A stretch of DNA of 64,000 nucleotides from Alkalihalobacterium sp048323755 (GCF_048323755.1 NZ_JBLWFS010000009.1:103052-167051); one strand, 5' to 3'; shown: positions 26,183 through 34,435, counted from the stretch's first letter. The notes: generated by a model not told the origin, from the sequence alone. Numbers and translations are program-made.

Positions 26183-27100
26183 TTACTTTTTGATGGAAAG
26201 CTCTACTAACCGTTCAATCATATCCTCATAAGATAAGCCAATTTCTCTCGCTGCATCTGGATAGAGGCTAGTTGGCGTCATTCCTGGAAGTGTATTTACT
26301 TCTAAAATAACAGGTTCACTGCCGTCTCTTGGTACAATAAAATCCACACGAGAATAAATATCACAACCTAATGATTGATGAGCTAAGACTGCATTTTTTT
26401 GTAGTAAAGTTGTCACTTCATCCTCAACACGAGCAGGAACAATATGCTCACTCATACCAGGAGCATATTTTGCTTCATAATCATAATATTTATTTTTGGG
26501 TACAATCTCTACAACAGGTAATGCTTTTTCTTCTCCTTTATTCCCCATTACTGCAACAGTTACTTCGACACCGTCAATAAATTCTTCAACTAATACAGTA
26601 TCGTCAAACTTAAACGCTTCTTCAATTCCATCCAATAATTCTTGTTCATTTTGGGCAATCGTTAATCCTATTGTAGAACCTTCTTGATTAGGCTTAACAA
26701 CTGCCGGGAAATTCGTATCCCAATTAAATTGTCCTTTATCATAATTATGTTTATATATGACCATTTCTTGCGCTACGCGAATTCCATTTTTGTGAAAGAA
26801 CGTTTTTGCTTTTGCTTTATCCATCGCTAAAGCAGACCCTAGAACTCCTGACCCTACATATGGAATGTTAAGCATCTCAAGTAATGCTTGAATTCTCCCA
26901 TCCTCACCATAACGTCCGTGCAAACCTATATATACGATATCAACATTTAAGTTGATGATGTCATTAATTCGTTGTGGATGGAAATCAATACCGATTACTT
27001 CATGTCCTTTTTTTGAGAGGGCATCGATAATTCCTTTACCAGAAGACAAAGAAACCTCTCGCTCAGCTGATGTTCCGCCGTACAGTACACCAATTTTCAT
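26183..27100 (-). CDS. ddl: D-alanine--D-alanine ligase
   Basis: 305-aa ATP-grasp enzyme joining two D-Ala for peptidoglycan. Motifs: GGTSAEREVSL (residues 8-18), HGRYGEDG, PYVGSGVLGSALAMDK (near 92-107), VVKPNQEGSTIG and EVNTLPGMTPTSLYP (Mg/ATP site). The YYDYEAKY loop carries Tyr, as expected for D-Ala rather than D-Lac specificity. The ATG at 27100 has GGAGTG upstream; the frame to 27136 is an overlong start. Between the hydrolase and a repeat cluster, not in the B. subtilis position. Confidence 0.95.
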   Translation of the reverse strand: MKIGVLYGGTSAEREVSLSSGKGIIDALSKKGHEVIGIDFHPQRINDIINLNVDIVYIGLHGRYGEDGRIQALLEMLNIPYVGSGVLGSALAMDKAKAKTFFHKNGIRVAQEMVIYKHNYDKGQFNWDTNFPAVVKPNQEGSTIGLTIAQNEQELLDGIEEAFKFDDTVLVEEFIDGVEVTVAVMGNKGEEKALPVVEIVPKNKYYDYEAKYAPGMSEHIVPARVEDEVTTLLQKNAVLAHQSLGCDIYSRVDFIVPRDGSEPVILEVNTLPGMTPTSLYPDAAREIGLSYEDMIERLVELSIKK

Positions 27101-27210
27101 ATTGAGTATCACTCCTAAAATAATATGTATCCTCATTATATTCGCCTATGTAACTCTTGCTACATCACAACAAAAATTACCACAATCCATACTATAATAA
27201 CATGAAGTAA

Positions 27211-27361
27211 AGAAAAGCGTAAGCACCCGTTTAGCGACGTATGGACTGAAACCCGCCGTATGAGATAAAGAAAACACGTAGAGCGAATGCGATACGATGT
27301 TGCCTTATCGTAAGGAGGCGAGTGAAGTCCACTAGACGCTGGGTGCTGGAGCTAGACAAAT
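27211..27361 (+). repeat. Composite repeat element 1 (CACCC-core type)
   Basis: Begins AGAAAAGCGTAAG and ends TGGAGCTAGACAAAT, the same termini as elements 2 and 3, but has a different core flanked by an inverted pair AGCACCC...GGGTGCT. Lies between ddl and mecB. Confidence 0.75.
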
Positions 27362-27485
27362 AGAAAAGCGTAAGGGGCCTGCTTATCGGCGACAAGCGCT
27401 GGAGGCCCAACAATAAGTGCCTGTTTTGGGCACGTTTGATGGACCGAAGCGACCTCGAGCCGATGGACCCTGGAGCTAGACAAAT
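27362..27485 (+). repeat. Composite repeat element 2 (GGGGCC-core type)
   Basis: AGAAAAGCGTAAGGGGCC ... TGGAGCTAGACAAAT. Internal pairings: ATCGGC/GCCGAT and GTGCC/GGCAC. Nearly identical to element 3, in direct tandem. Same family as the minus-strand copy at 20512-20637. Confidence 0.88.
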
Positions 27486-27610
27486 AGAAAAGCGTAAGGG
27501 GCCTGCTTATCGGCGACAAGCGCTGGAGGACCAGCAATAAGTGTCCTGGTTTTGGACACGTTTGATGGTCCGAAGCGACCTCGAGCCGATGGACCCTGGA
27601 GCTAGACAAA
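27486..27610 (+). repeat. Composite repeat element 3 (GGGGCC-core type)
   Basis: Tandem copy of element 2, with GTGTCC/GGACAC in place of GTGCC/GGCAC. Short ORFs running through elements 2-3 repeat the same peptide and are not credible genes. Confidence 0.88.
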
Positions 27611-27649
27611 ACTCTAAACTTAAACCTAGGGAGTCTAGGTACGTTCGAA

Positions 27650-27677
27650 AATAAAAACGCCCCAATTGGGGGCGTTA
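27650..27677 (-). terminator. Terminator after mecB
   Basis: Minus: AACGCCCCCAATTGGGGCGTT followed by TTTATTTT. The stem begins inside the mecB stop codon. Confidence 0.9.
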
Positions 27678-28283
27678 ACATTTAGATCTGGTAACAAACG
27701 TGTGATACGTTCGAAAAATCGCTTCTACTTTCATTAGTTCTTTTCCATATTCCGCGATCCGATATGTGGTTATAGTTGAAGGGTTTCCGAATTCTGATAA
27801 TAAGGCGATAAACGAATCGTCATCGACTCCAATGAGATCGTATTCTTCAAATTTTAAATAAAATCTATTGTCATATGAGTATAAGGTGCCACCAACAACC
27901 CCAAATGGATAGAGTCGTGAGGATAAAGCAATTACATCTTCAAAGGTGTCAAATTCATAAAACACTTCATCACTTTCATCAAGTGTAACCTTCATTTCAA
28001 TATAACCATCATCATAATCATCTTCAAACTCTTCATCGTCTTTTGATCCTTTTGTAACGATGATCACCATTCCTTGTGCTGGCATAACAAATACCTCAAC
28101 AGCAACTGGCCCATCAGCTTTAAAGCCTAGTTCATCATCTGCTTCGGACATCATTTCACGAAACAGATCATGAACTTTCGGACCATCCATCCACAAATCT
28201 TCCTTCGTCATTCCTCTTTCTTTTAGGTCATCAAAAGTTAAAAAAATTTTTATTTTATCCATGGTTAAACGCTCTAAACGCAT
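27675..28283 (-). CDS. mecB: Adaptor protein MecB (YpbH, MecA family)
   Basis: 202 aa. Begins MRLERLTMDKIKIFLTFDDL, the N-terminal target-binding domain, followed by an acidic linker (EEFEDDYDD, near 83-91) and a C-terminal ClpC-binding domain. MecA and its paralogue YpbH deliver substrates to ClpCP; in B. subtilis MecA targets ComK, whereas YpbH has a weaker role in competence and sporulation. The N-terminus and place between gudB and ypbG favour YpbH. SD GGGAGGG. The gene is flanked downstream by repeats. Confidence 0.92.
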   Translation of the reverse strand: MRLERLTMDKIKIFLTFDDLKERGMTKEDLWMDGPKVHDLFREMMSEADDELGFKADGPVAVEVFVMPAQGMVIIVTKGSKDDEEFEDDYDDGYIEMKVTLDESDEVFYEFDTFEDVIALSSRLYPFGVVGGTLYSYDNRFYLKFEEYDLIGVDDDSFIALLSEFGNPSTITTYRIAEYGKELMKVEAIFRTYHTFVTRSKC

Positions 28284-28434
28284 CTATGACCCTCCCTGTG
28301 CCAGGCATCTCGCCCTAGACCGTTCATTGAACGGTTAATGCGTATATTGTACCGTTTGTTGTCATAATTGTTACTATAAGATATGTCAGAGGAACGTCGA
28401 TGGTTCTTGGTTAATAACCATTTCCTAGAATAGA

Positions 28435-29343
28435 TTATCGTTTTAGGTGAGCAGATAACCAACTTTCCCAATCTTGCTTTGTTATACCAACTACATATTT
28501 ACCATACTTCTGTTCATCCTTTTCTGACATGTAGCTTAGAGCTGTACCACCTACACCAATGATTAGATCCTCAAATGTCCCTTGTAGATGATCAATGAGT
28601 GCAAATGTACTCGGAAGATTCAGTGACAACGTACATGAAGTAAAGAAAAACTTTGCACCCACTTCCTTAATCACCAATTCTACATCTCGTTCAGGTATAC
28701 CCCCGCCTAAATAAATAACTTCAAACCCTTTTCTTCTTAGAAACAACGTAAAAATCAGTAAGCCCAGTTCATGCTTTTCCTGAGGTCCACATACAGCAAC
28801 TACCTTTGGTAAATAGCCGTCAACAGGAAAGCTTTGAAAGATATTCCCGATTTTTGTTCTTAAGAAACTAGATATAAAATGTTCGTGAGCTACTGTTATG
28901 TCACCCTTTTCCCACATGTCACCAACTCTCACTAACAAAGGACCTAATATCTCAATCGTTACTTTTTCTACATTAAATAAACTAAATGCTTGATTCATGA
29001 GTTCATGAGCTTTGTTTTCTCTAAATTGTAGTAACGCATCTAATATTTCATCAGCTAACTGTTCAGAGTAATCATCTTTTTTCTTTTCCGCTGTTACATC
29101 AAAAATAATATTGCCTTTTTCCATAAGCCCAACCGCTTGACCTATAGTGAAGCCATTATTTACTTTCTCAATAAGCCAGCGTAATATGGCAACGTGTTCT
29201 TCGGTATACAGCCTATGCCCTGCCTGATTTCTTACGGGCTCAATCATCTTGTATCTTCTTTCCCAAGCCCTAAGAGTTCCTGGTTGAATTCCAAGCATCT
29301 GGCAAATTGCTTTAATATTATACTTACCTTCTTTTGAAGTCAT
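28435..29343 (-). CDS. MerR-family B12-binding transcriptional regulator (CarH/LitR-like)
   Basis: 302 aa. Order: MerR winged-helix HTH (about 7-75; KAICQMLGIQPGTLRAWERRY), four-helix B12-capping domain (about 92-172) with the W-x9-EH signature at W144 and E154-H155, and a Rossmann cobalamin domain (about 178-300) with the lower-ligand motif E189-x-H191-x-x-G. Together these define AdoB12-dependent light-sensing regulators such as CarH. The residue after W144 is Glu, where T. thermophilus CarH, as I recall, has the His that ligates cobalt after light. SD GGAGG. No carotenoid genes are nearby; the target is unknown. The repeats at 29400-29427 may be its operator. Confidence 0.85.
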   Translation of the reverse strand: MTSKEGKYNIKAICQMLGIQPGTLRAWERRYKMIEPVRNQAGHRLYTEEHVAILRWLIEKVNNGFTIGQAVGLMEKGNIIFDVTAEKKKDDYSEQLADEILDALLQFRENKAHELMNQAFSLFNVEKVTIEILGPLLVRVGDMWEKGDITVAHEHFISSFLRTKIGNIFQSFPVDGYLPKVVAVCGPQEKHELGLLIFTLFLRRKGFEVIYLGGGIPERDVELVIKEVGAKFFFTSCTLSLNLPSTFALIDHLQGTFEDLIIGVGGTALSYMSEKDEQKYGKYVVGITKQDWESWLSAHLKR

Positions 29344-29378
29344 TGAACTTCCTCCAAACCACGATCATTAATACCCTT

Positions 29379-29407
29379 AGTATAATAGAGGAAAATGTTT
29401 GTGTAAA
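29379..29407 (-). promoter_or_regulatory. Promoter of the CarH-like regulator
   Basis: Minus: TTTACA (29402-29407), 17 nt, TATACT (29379-29384), about 36 nt before the start codon. The -35 overlaps the 11-bp-spaced repeats. Confidence 0.6.
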
Positions 29408-29427
29408 CTTTGTATAATAAACGCACA
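29400..29427 (-). promoter_or_regulatory. Candidate operator, three 11-bp-spaced direct repeats
   Basis: On minus the hexamers TGTGCG, TATACA and TACACA begin exactly 11 bp apart (29427, 29416, 29405) and overlap the -35. The second matches the TnTACA-like core reported for CarH operators; the first and third are degenerate. Confidence 0.4.
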
Positions 29428-29439
29428 ATAATAAATAGT

Positions 29440-30207
29440 TTATTTAGACCTTAATGTGATCAAATGTGTTTCTGCCCTGGCTCCTAATCGGAGAGGTAAT
29501 CCTGTGGTGCCATAGCCATTACTAATAAATAAAGTTGTGTTATTCCGCTTCTTCAGCCCACCGATTTCAGCTATCCCAAAACCAAAGAACCGAATTTGAC
29601 CTCCATGCGTATGTCCAGATAAAACCAAGCTTATTTGGTGTTCATCTTTTAATTGTTCAATGATACTAGGATTATGGCTAATCAAAATCCGAAACCCTTC
29701 TTCACTATCTTGAAGAGCAAGATCTAAACGATCTCTTTGGCAACCAACATCATCGACACCTAAAAAGATAACTTTCTCTCCATCATTTTCATATGTAACT
29801 GCAGTATTATCTATTATTTGTACACCTTTTTCAAGTAATGTTGCATCCAATCTTCGAAAGTCACCTTCATAATCATTATTACCCCAAACAAAATGAATGG
29901 GTCCTAGTGATTGAAGTAATGTAATGTTTTTTTCAACATTTGAGAATGGCACTTTTTTTTCTAATAAATCCCCGCCAATAATGACTAAATCAACCTTCCC
30001 TTTCACTTGACGAACCAGTTCTTCATCAATTAAGCGAAAATGAATATCAGAAATAAAAAAAATCCTCATTCCATCAAATGATTGAGGAAAATTAGGAAAT
30101 TCCAACTCAATTTCACTAACCTGATTTCGAAAAGCTTCTCTATACATAAAAAGCATCAAAATGGTGCCGAGTACTAATACGATACTACCAATAAAAATAA
30201 AAATCAC
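29440..30207 (-). CDS. ypbG: Membrane-anchored metallophosphoesterase YpbG
   Basis: 255 aa. An N-terminal membrane segment (residues 2-19) is followed by a calcineurin-like phosphoesterase domain with all metal-binding blocks: FFISDIHF (near 50), GGDLLEK, WGNNDYEG (GN[D/H]), SHNPS and SGHTHGGQ. Family members hydrolyse phosphomonoesters, diesters or lipid-linked phosphates; the substrate is unknown. It starts at GTG 30207. A short membrane-protein gene lies 17 nt upstream, on the same strand, so they are probably co-transcribed. Confidence 0.88.
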   Translation of the reverse strand: MIFIFIGSIVLVLGTILMLFMYREAFRNQVSEIELEFPNFPQSFDGMRIFFISDIHFRLIDEELVRQVKGKVDLVIIGGDLLEKKVPFSNVEKNITLLQSLGPIHFVWGNNDYEGDFRRLDATLLEKGVQIIDNTAVTYENDGEKVIFLGVDDVGCQRDRLDLALQDSEEGFRILISHNPSIIEQLKDEHQISLVLSGHTHGGQIRFFGFGIAEIGGLKKRNNTTLFISNGYGTTGLPLRLGARAETHLITLRSK

Positions 30208-30224
30208 AGTATCCGAAAACTCCT

Positions 30225-30629
30225 TTACGAATTTCTATCATAAACTTTTCCTTCATTCGCCTCCATTATACCATATGCAGTAGCAAACATTCCGGCTAGA
30301 ACACCCGTGATTGGATGCATTACTGATTGAATAATAACCGAAAAAAACAGAATAATAGCTATTATACACTCATTGGGGTTGACTAGCCCTTTATTTAAGA
30401 GAGGGAACACAACTCCAAGTATAATTCCTTTAATTACAAAGGCTAATGCCATAAAGCCTACGATAAACAAGAGGGTAGCACCTAATAATGAAAAAGGAGA
30501 AAAAACTAACTCTCCTAGCCACTCCGAGAATGTTAAATTAAATGGTGATGGGAAGACTCTAGAAGAACTACTAATACAAACATGCCCCACAATTAATAAT
30601 AAAGCTTTTTTAACAAACCAATTATTCAA
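30225..30629 (-). CDS. Uncharacterised small membrane protein
   Basis: 134 aa with about three to four hydrophobic segments (near 7-20, 44-75, 86-125) and a hydrophilic C-terminus (MEANEGKVYDRNS). I do not recognise the family. The start is TTG at 30629 with GGAG 8 nt upstream. Closely spaced (17 nt) before ypbG on the same strand, which suggests a two-gene unit and a possible role with that membrane phosphatase. Function unknown. Confidence 0.65.
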   Translation of the reverse strand: MNNWFVKKALLLIVGHVCISSSSRVFPSPFNLTFSEWLGELVFSPFSLLGATLLFIVGFMALAFVIKGIILGVVFPLLNKGLVNPNECIIAIILFFSVIIQSVMHPITGVLAGMFATAYGIMEANEGKVYDRNS

Positions 30630-30753
30630 ACCTCTTTCTCCTCTCTAGAAAATAATCTATGATCCTCTTTTTCTACTTCTATTTTTATGCATAACATATC
30701 ACTGGTAGTGCCCATCCTAGTGAGCTTCTGCACTTTAGTACAACTAAACCCAA

Positions 30754-30788
30754 ATAAAAAAAGAGGAGGACTATTCAGTTCTCCTCTC
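30754..30788 (-). terminator. Terminator after malic enzyme
   Basis: Minus: AGAGGAGaACT..AGTcCTCCTCT (30762-30787) followed by TTTTTTTATTTG. Confidence 0.9.
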
Positions 30789-30871
30789 CTTACCAAAATA
30801 TATCGTTTATATTTTACTTTTAGTACTCAGATTTGAGTCAAGTTTTCTTTATTATAAACAACTGATTTTTC

Positions 30872-32134
30872 CTACATTCCAAGATTACAACTTAAATACA
30901 CATTATCACGGATAACGGACATTTTCCTCGCTCTAGAAGCTACCTCTTCTGGATTTACCATTTTTCTAGCAACGCCGGTTTCTAATGCAGCCTTAGCCAC
31001 ACTTTTCGCAACTTCAGGAGCTACTCTTGGATCAAAAGGATTCGGTATAATATAGTCTTGCTTTAATTCACTATCTGATACTAAGCGCGCAATAGCGTAA
31101 ACAGCAGCAATTTTCATGCTTTCGTTAATATCGGTTGCAAACACGTCTAAGGCTCCTCGGAAAATACCTGGAAAAGCTAAAACATTATTAACTTGATTTG
31201 GAAAATCAGATCTTCCAGTTCCAATTATTTTTGCACCAGCTTCAATAGCATCATTAGGTAAAATTTCTGGGTTCGGATTGGCCATTGCAAAAATGATAGG
31301 ATCAGTATTCATAGAGCGGACCATCGCTTTTGTTAAAGCCCCTTCTACAGACACACCAATAAACACATCAGTACCTGCAATAATATCTGCTAATGTCCCC
31401 TCTACCCTCTCTATATTTGTAAATTCAGAAACTTCTTCTTTTACAGGGTTCATTCCATACGAACGCCCTTTAAAGATAGCTCCTTTCGAGTCACACAAAA
31501 TGATATGTTGTACACCCATTGAATGCAATAATTTAACGATAGCGATCCCTGCTGAACCAGCGCCATTTACTACCACCTTTATATCGGTAAGTTCTTTTTT
31601 AGTTAATTTTAGTGAATTCAACAGCCCAGCTGCAGTAACAATTGCTGTTCCATGTTGATCATCGTGAAACACAGGGATATTCATTTCTTTTTTCAATCGT
31701 TCCTCAATAATAAAGCAATTAGGTGCTGCAATATCTTCTAAATTAATACCACCAAACGTAGGTTGAAGAAGCTTTACAGTGCGAATGATCTCTTCTACAT
31801 CGTTTGTGTCTAGACAGATTGGAAAAGCATCCACTCCAGCAAATGATTTAAATAATAATGCTTTTCCTTCCATAACAGGCATAGCTGCTTCAGGACCAAT
31901 ATTTCCTAAGCCTAATACCGCTGTACCATCTGATACAACAGCAACTGTATTTCCTTTCATCGTGTAGTCAAAAACTCGCTCTTGGTCATTAGCAATTTCC
32001 TTACATGGTTCAGCTACCCCTGGTGAATACGCTAAACTTAAGTCCCTCGTATTCTGCACTGATACTTTTGAGATTACTTCTAGTTTCCCTTGATGCTGTT
32101 TATGCATCCGCAAGGCTTCTTCCCTTAAAGTCAT
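30872..32134 (-). CDS. ytsJ: Malic enzyme (YtsJ type)
   Basis: 420 aa. Oxidative decarboxylation of malate to pyruvate. Near-full similarity to B. subtilis YtsJ, an NADP-linked malic enzyme: SLAYSPGVAEPCKEI (near 32-46), VSDGTAVLGLGNIGPEAAMPVMEGK, the metal-binding PVFHDDQHGTAIV (near 155) and a Rossmann motif VVNGAGSAGIAI (near 188). No C-terminal phosphotransacetylase domain. Monocistronic, between its own terminator and an AT-rich upstream gap. Cofactor use (NAD or NADP) is inferred from the family. Confidence 0.93.
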   Translation of the reverse strand: MTLREEALRMHKQHQGKLEVISKVSVQNTRDLSLAYSPGVAEPCKEIANDQERVFDYTMKGNTVAVVSDGTAVLGLGNIGPEAAMPVMEGKALLFKSFAGVDAFPICLDTNDVEEIIRTVKLLQPTFGGINLEDIAAPNCFIIEERLKKEMNIPVFHDDQHGTAIVTAAGLLNSLKLTKKELTDIKVVVNGAGSAGIAIVKLLHSMGVQHIILCDSKGAIFKGRSYGMNPVKEEVSEFTNIERVEGTLADIIAGTDVFIGVSVEGALTKAMVRSMNTDPIIFAMANPNPEILPNDAIEAGAKIIGTGRSDFPNQVNNVLAFPGIFRGALDVFATDINESMKIAAVYAIARLVSDSELKQDYIIPNPFDPRVAPEVAKSVAKAALETGVARKMVNPEEVASRARKMSVIRDNVYLSCNLGM

Positions 32135-32269
32135 TTTGTTCTCTCACTCCTGTTTTTTATTTTCTGATTTTTTAAAATATTTATGTTATTTTATTACATC
32201 ACACTGTTAAAATCAACCAACATTTAAAAAATAATGTGTAATTTTTAAGAACATTTCGAAAAACGAAGC

Positions 32270-32302
32270 AAAAAACCCAATCTACAATAGTAAACCGGGT
32301 TG
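32270..32302 (-). terminator. Terminator after the sigma/anti-sigma operon
   Basis: Minus: AACCC..GGGTT closing stem followed by TTTTTTGC. The stem is short but the T tract is good. Confidence 0.6.
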
Positions 32303-32328
32303 ATCCAAAGTCAATTGATATCCGTCTT

Positions 32329-33129
32329 TTAGTGCCATTGAAAGTGTTGTTGCATCAGTTGTACCCTTCCGCCTAACCCTTCAGAAAATTCATCAAATGT
32401 CGTTTCAGTTATTTCATAGATTTCTCCTCTTATTTCAAAAAGATAAACAGCTTTTGCCATATGATTTTCTTGTTTCAATACGAATAACTCACCATCAGCA
32501 TTCCAATTTGAATTAAACATTTTCTCACTTTCAAAAAATCCTTGTCGCTCATATTCGGCTTTAAGGCGTTTTATATACTCTTCCACTGGAAGTTGATCAT
32601 CGGACGGAGCCTTGTGTACTGTAAAAAAAGGCGGTTCTATTTGATCACCCGTATAATTGGCAAACACTCGAGCTGTATAGCCATTTTCATTCGCTACAGT
32701 ATCAACAGTAAAGCGTTCATCAATATAGGTACTGAATCGAAGCTCTTCATCTATCCATAAAGTTAATTCAATCTCTTCCTCTTGTCCTTCAATAGTTAAG
32801 ATATCAGTCTTTTGCTCCTCACGTTGAATAGCCATCCGCTCAGCATTATCTTCTAATTTATTTCCTGCATCCCTTAACTCAATCTGTTCATAGTCTTGAC
32901 TAGCATTGTTTTCTGATCCTTCACTTAAAAGAAGGATGCTGCCGATTCCTACGACTGCAAACAGACTTGCGGCAACACCTAAACCTCTGATTTTATTAAA
33001 GAAGGAAACCTTCCTTTTTTCTTTTTGCTTGATATAGTTCATTATTTCATCAGGGGACGATTGATTGGGTGTTTGATTATAGGTTTCTCTTAGTTTTTTT
33101 AATGACCTTTCAAAGTCTTGATCACTCAT
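32329..33129 (-). CDS. Putative membrane anti-sigma factor
   Basis: 266 aa: a cytoplasmic N-terminal part (1-48), one membrane helix (about 49-67, GVAASLFAVVGIGSILLL) and an external C-terminal domain of about 195 residues. This topology, with a start overlapping the ECF sigma stop (ATGAGTGA), is that of a cognate anti-sigma factor. No HxxxCxxC zinc motif is visible in the N-terminus, so it is not the classic ZAS type. Start ATG at 33129 with SD AGGTGAG; a GTG at 33138 is an alternative. The signal sensed is unknown. Confidence 0.78.
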   Translation of the reverse strand: MSDQDFERSLKKLRETYNQTPNQSSPDEIMNYIKQKEKRKVSFFNKIRGLGVAASLFAVVGIGSILLLSEGSENNASQDYEQIELRDAGNKLEDNAERMAIQREEQKTDILTIEGQEEEIELTLWIDEELRFSTYIDERFTVDTVANENGYTARVFANYTGDQIEPPFFTVHKAPSDDQLPVEEYIKRLKAEYERQGFFESEKMFNSNWNADGELFVLKQENHMAKAVYLFEIRGEIYEITETTFDEFSEGLGGRVQLMQQHFQWH

Positions 33130-33658
33130 TGTGCTCACCTACCTGTTCTAATCGTTCCTTTAACATTTTTCTTCCACGAAACATTCTTGTCTTAACCGCA
33201 CCTTCACTTACACCTAACACTTCACCGATTTCTTGATAGGATAAATCATGAAAATAATGAAGAATAATAGGAAGTTTATATTGTTCAGCTAACTTCTGAA
33301 GCGCTTCATGAACTTCAGGCAAGTTTGCATCATCTGTAAAATCCGGAGATTGGGTTATAGCAGCCTCAGCTAGAAAAGCTTTCTCCTTCCGATCTATTCT
33401 TTTCTTTTTACGATATAAATCCCTGATGATATTTAAGGTAATTTGGTAAAGCCACGTCGTAAATTTCCCATTAGTATGGTTATTCATATAACGATAGACT
33501 TTTAAAAAAGTCTCTTGTGTAACATCTTGTATATCATTCGGATGTACTCCAAGTTGAAAAGCAAACTTCTCAACTGTAGAAATATGTTTACTTACTAACT
33601 GATAGAAGGCATCCTCATCTCCTTGTTTTGAATTTGCTAATAATTCTTCATCCTTCAT
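33122..33658 (-). CDS. ECF RNA polymerase sigma factor
   Basis: 178 aa. Region 2 (about 18-85; DVTQETFLKVYRYMNNH, FTTWLYQITLNIIRDLYRKKK) and region 4 (about 110-165; LPIILHYFHDLSYQEIGEVLGVSEGAVKTRMFRGRKML) are both complete, with no C-terminal extension. The ATG at 33658 has GGGGG upstream; the frame to 33703 lacks an SD. The upstream TGTAAC-N17-CGTTT sequence suggests it activates its own promoter. Closest in style to SigX/SigV-like ECFs; I cannot assign the exact group. Confidence 0.92.
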   Translation of the reverse strand: MKDEELLANSKQGDEDAFYQLVSKHISTVEKFAFQLGVHPNDIQDVTQETFLKVYRYMNNHTNGKFTTWLYQITLNIIRDLYRKKKRIDRKEKAFLAEAAITQSPDFTDDANLPEVHEALQKLAEQYKLPIILHYFHDLSYQEIGEVLGVSEGAVKTRMFRGRKMLKERLEQVGEHNE

Positions 33659-33728
33659 TAAACTACCCCCAAAAGTTGAACCAAGTTTAATAAACGGTAC
33701 CATTGTATTAACCTTTAATTCTCTTATG

Positions 33729-33756
33729 AAACGCTATGTATTTGCTCAAAGTTACA
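33729..33756 (-). promoter_or_regulatory. Candidate ECF autoregulatory promoter
   Basis: Minus: TGTAAC (33751-33756), exactly 17 nt, CGTTT (33729-33733), about 70 nt before the sigma start. The -35 is the SigX-like variant of the ECF AAC motif. Confidence 0.6.
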
Positions 33757-33897
33757 AAAATATAAAATCATTAAAAAAGCTAACTTAAAAATGCTACATC
33801 ACCTAAAAAACCATATATAGAACCAAAAAAGGTTTAAGTTCTATAAGTCACAGTTAAGGTTTCTGAAACATAAAAAGTCAGCCTAATTTTTCTTTTT

Positions 33898-34435
33898 TCA
33901 TTCGATTATAGGGGCAATCCTTTTATAGCCACCCGTTGTTTGTCGATCAGCCATCATAATAATTGGTTCACCACTCTTTGGTACTTGTATCGTTCCATAT
34001 GCAATCACATCGGATAAAATGTCAGCACTATTTTTATGAGATAACGACGATCCTTTTAAACGATAGCCCATCCTATCAGATTGATGCCCAACGGTAAATT
34101 CCTTATTAAAGAATGTTTCTTGAGATTCCGGTATGAAAGAATGCCATTCCGGTCCTTTCATCACTCGGATAACGTGCTTTTCTTTATAGTTAGGTATTAA
34201 TGAAGGGTGGAGGGATTTTATAAGCGAAGTACGATTACATGGTGTCTCTCTTCGAACATACAACACATCCCCTTTTTGAAGTACTCTTCCTTTAAATCCG
34301 CCTAAATTGCCTCTTACATAAGTAGATTTACTCTCCTGACACAACCACACCATAACGCTGAAAACCTACTCTGCCGGAATCTTGAATGGTCGTAAACAAC
34401 CCTGGTTTTATCACTTTAAATTGCGGTGTCTTCAC
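33898..34435 (-). pseudogene. pxpC: Degenerate 5-oxoprolinase subunit C (pxpC/kipA)
   Basis: From the GTG at 34435 the frame reads a normal PxpC N-terminus (FKVIKPGLFTTIQDSGRVGF, then GVVVSG) and stops at about 34330. The next frame starts within the same region and continues with SKSTYVRGNLGGFKGRVL through ADRQTTGGYKRIAPIIE, the later part of PxpC. Roughly 90 residues between GVVVSG and SKSTY are missing, the join is out of frame, and about 40 C-terminal residues after the GGY block are also absent (intact PxpC is about 330 aa). The GTG overlaps the pxpA stop by 1 nt, so it was once coupled. Confidence 0.85.

Noticed and set aside
27211..27610. CRISPR array
   Set aside because: Units are about 125-150 bp, internally palindromic and directly joined; no short repeat/unique-spacer pattern and no cas genes.
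27231..27681. Minus-strand frames of 60 and 109 aa
   Set aside because: They run through tandem repeats, repeat the same peptide and end in the mecB terminator; not genes.
33898..34353. Stand-alone 151-aa gene starting MVWLCQE
   Set aside because: Its first residues are the wrong frame of the PxpC N-terminus; the rest is the later part of PxpC. Best read as a pseudogene.
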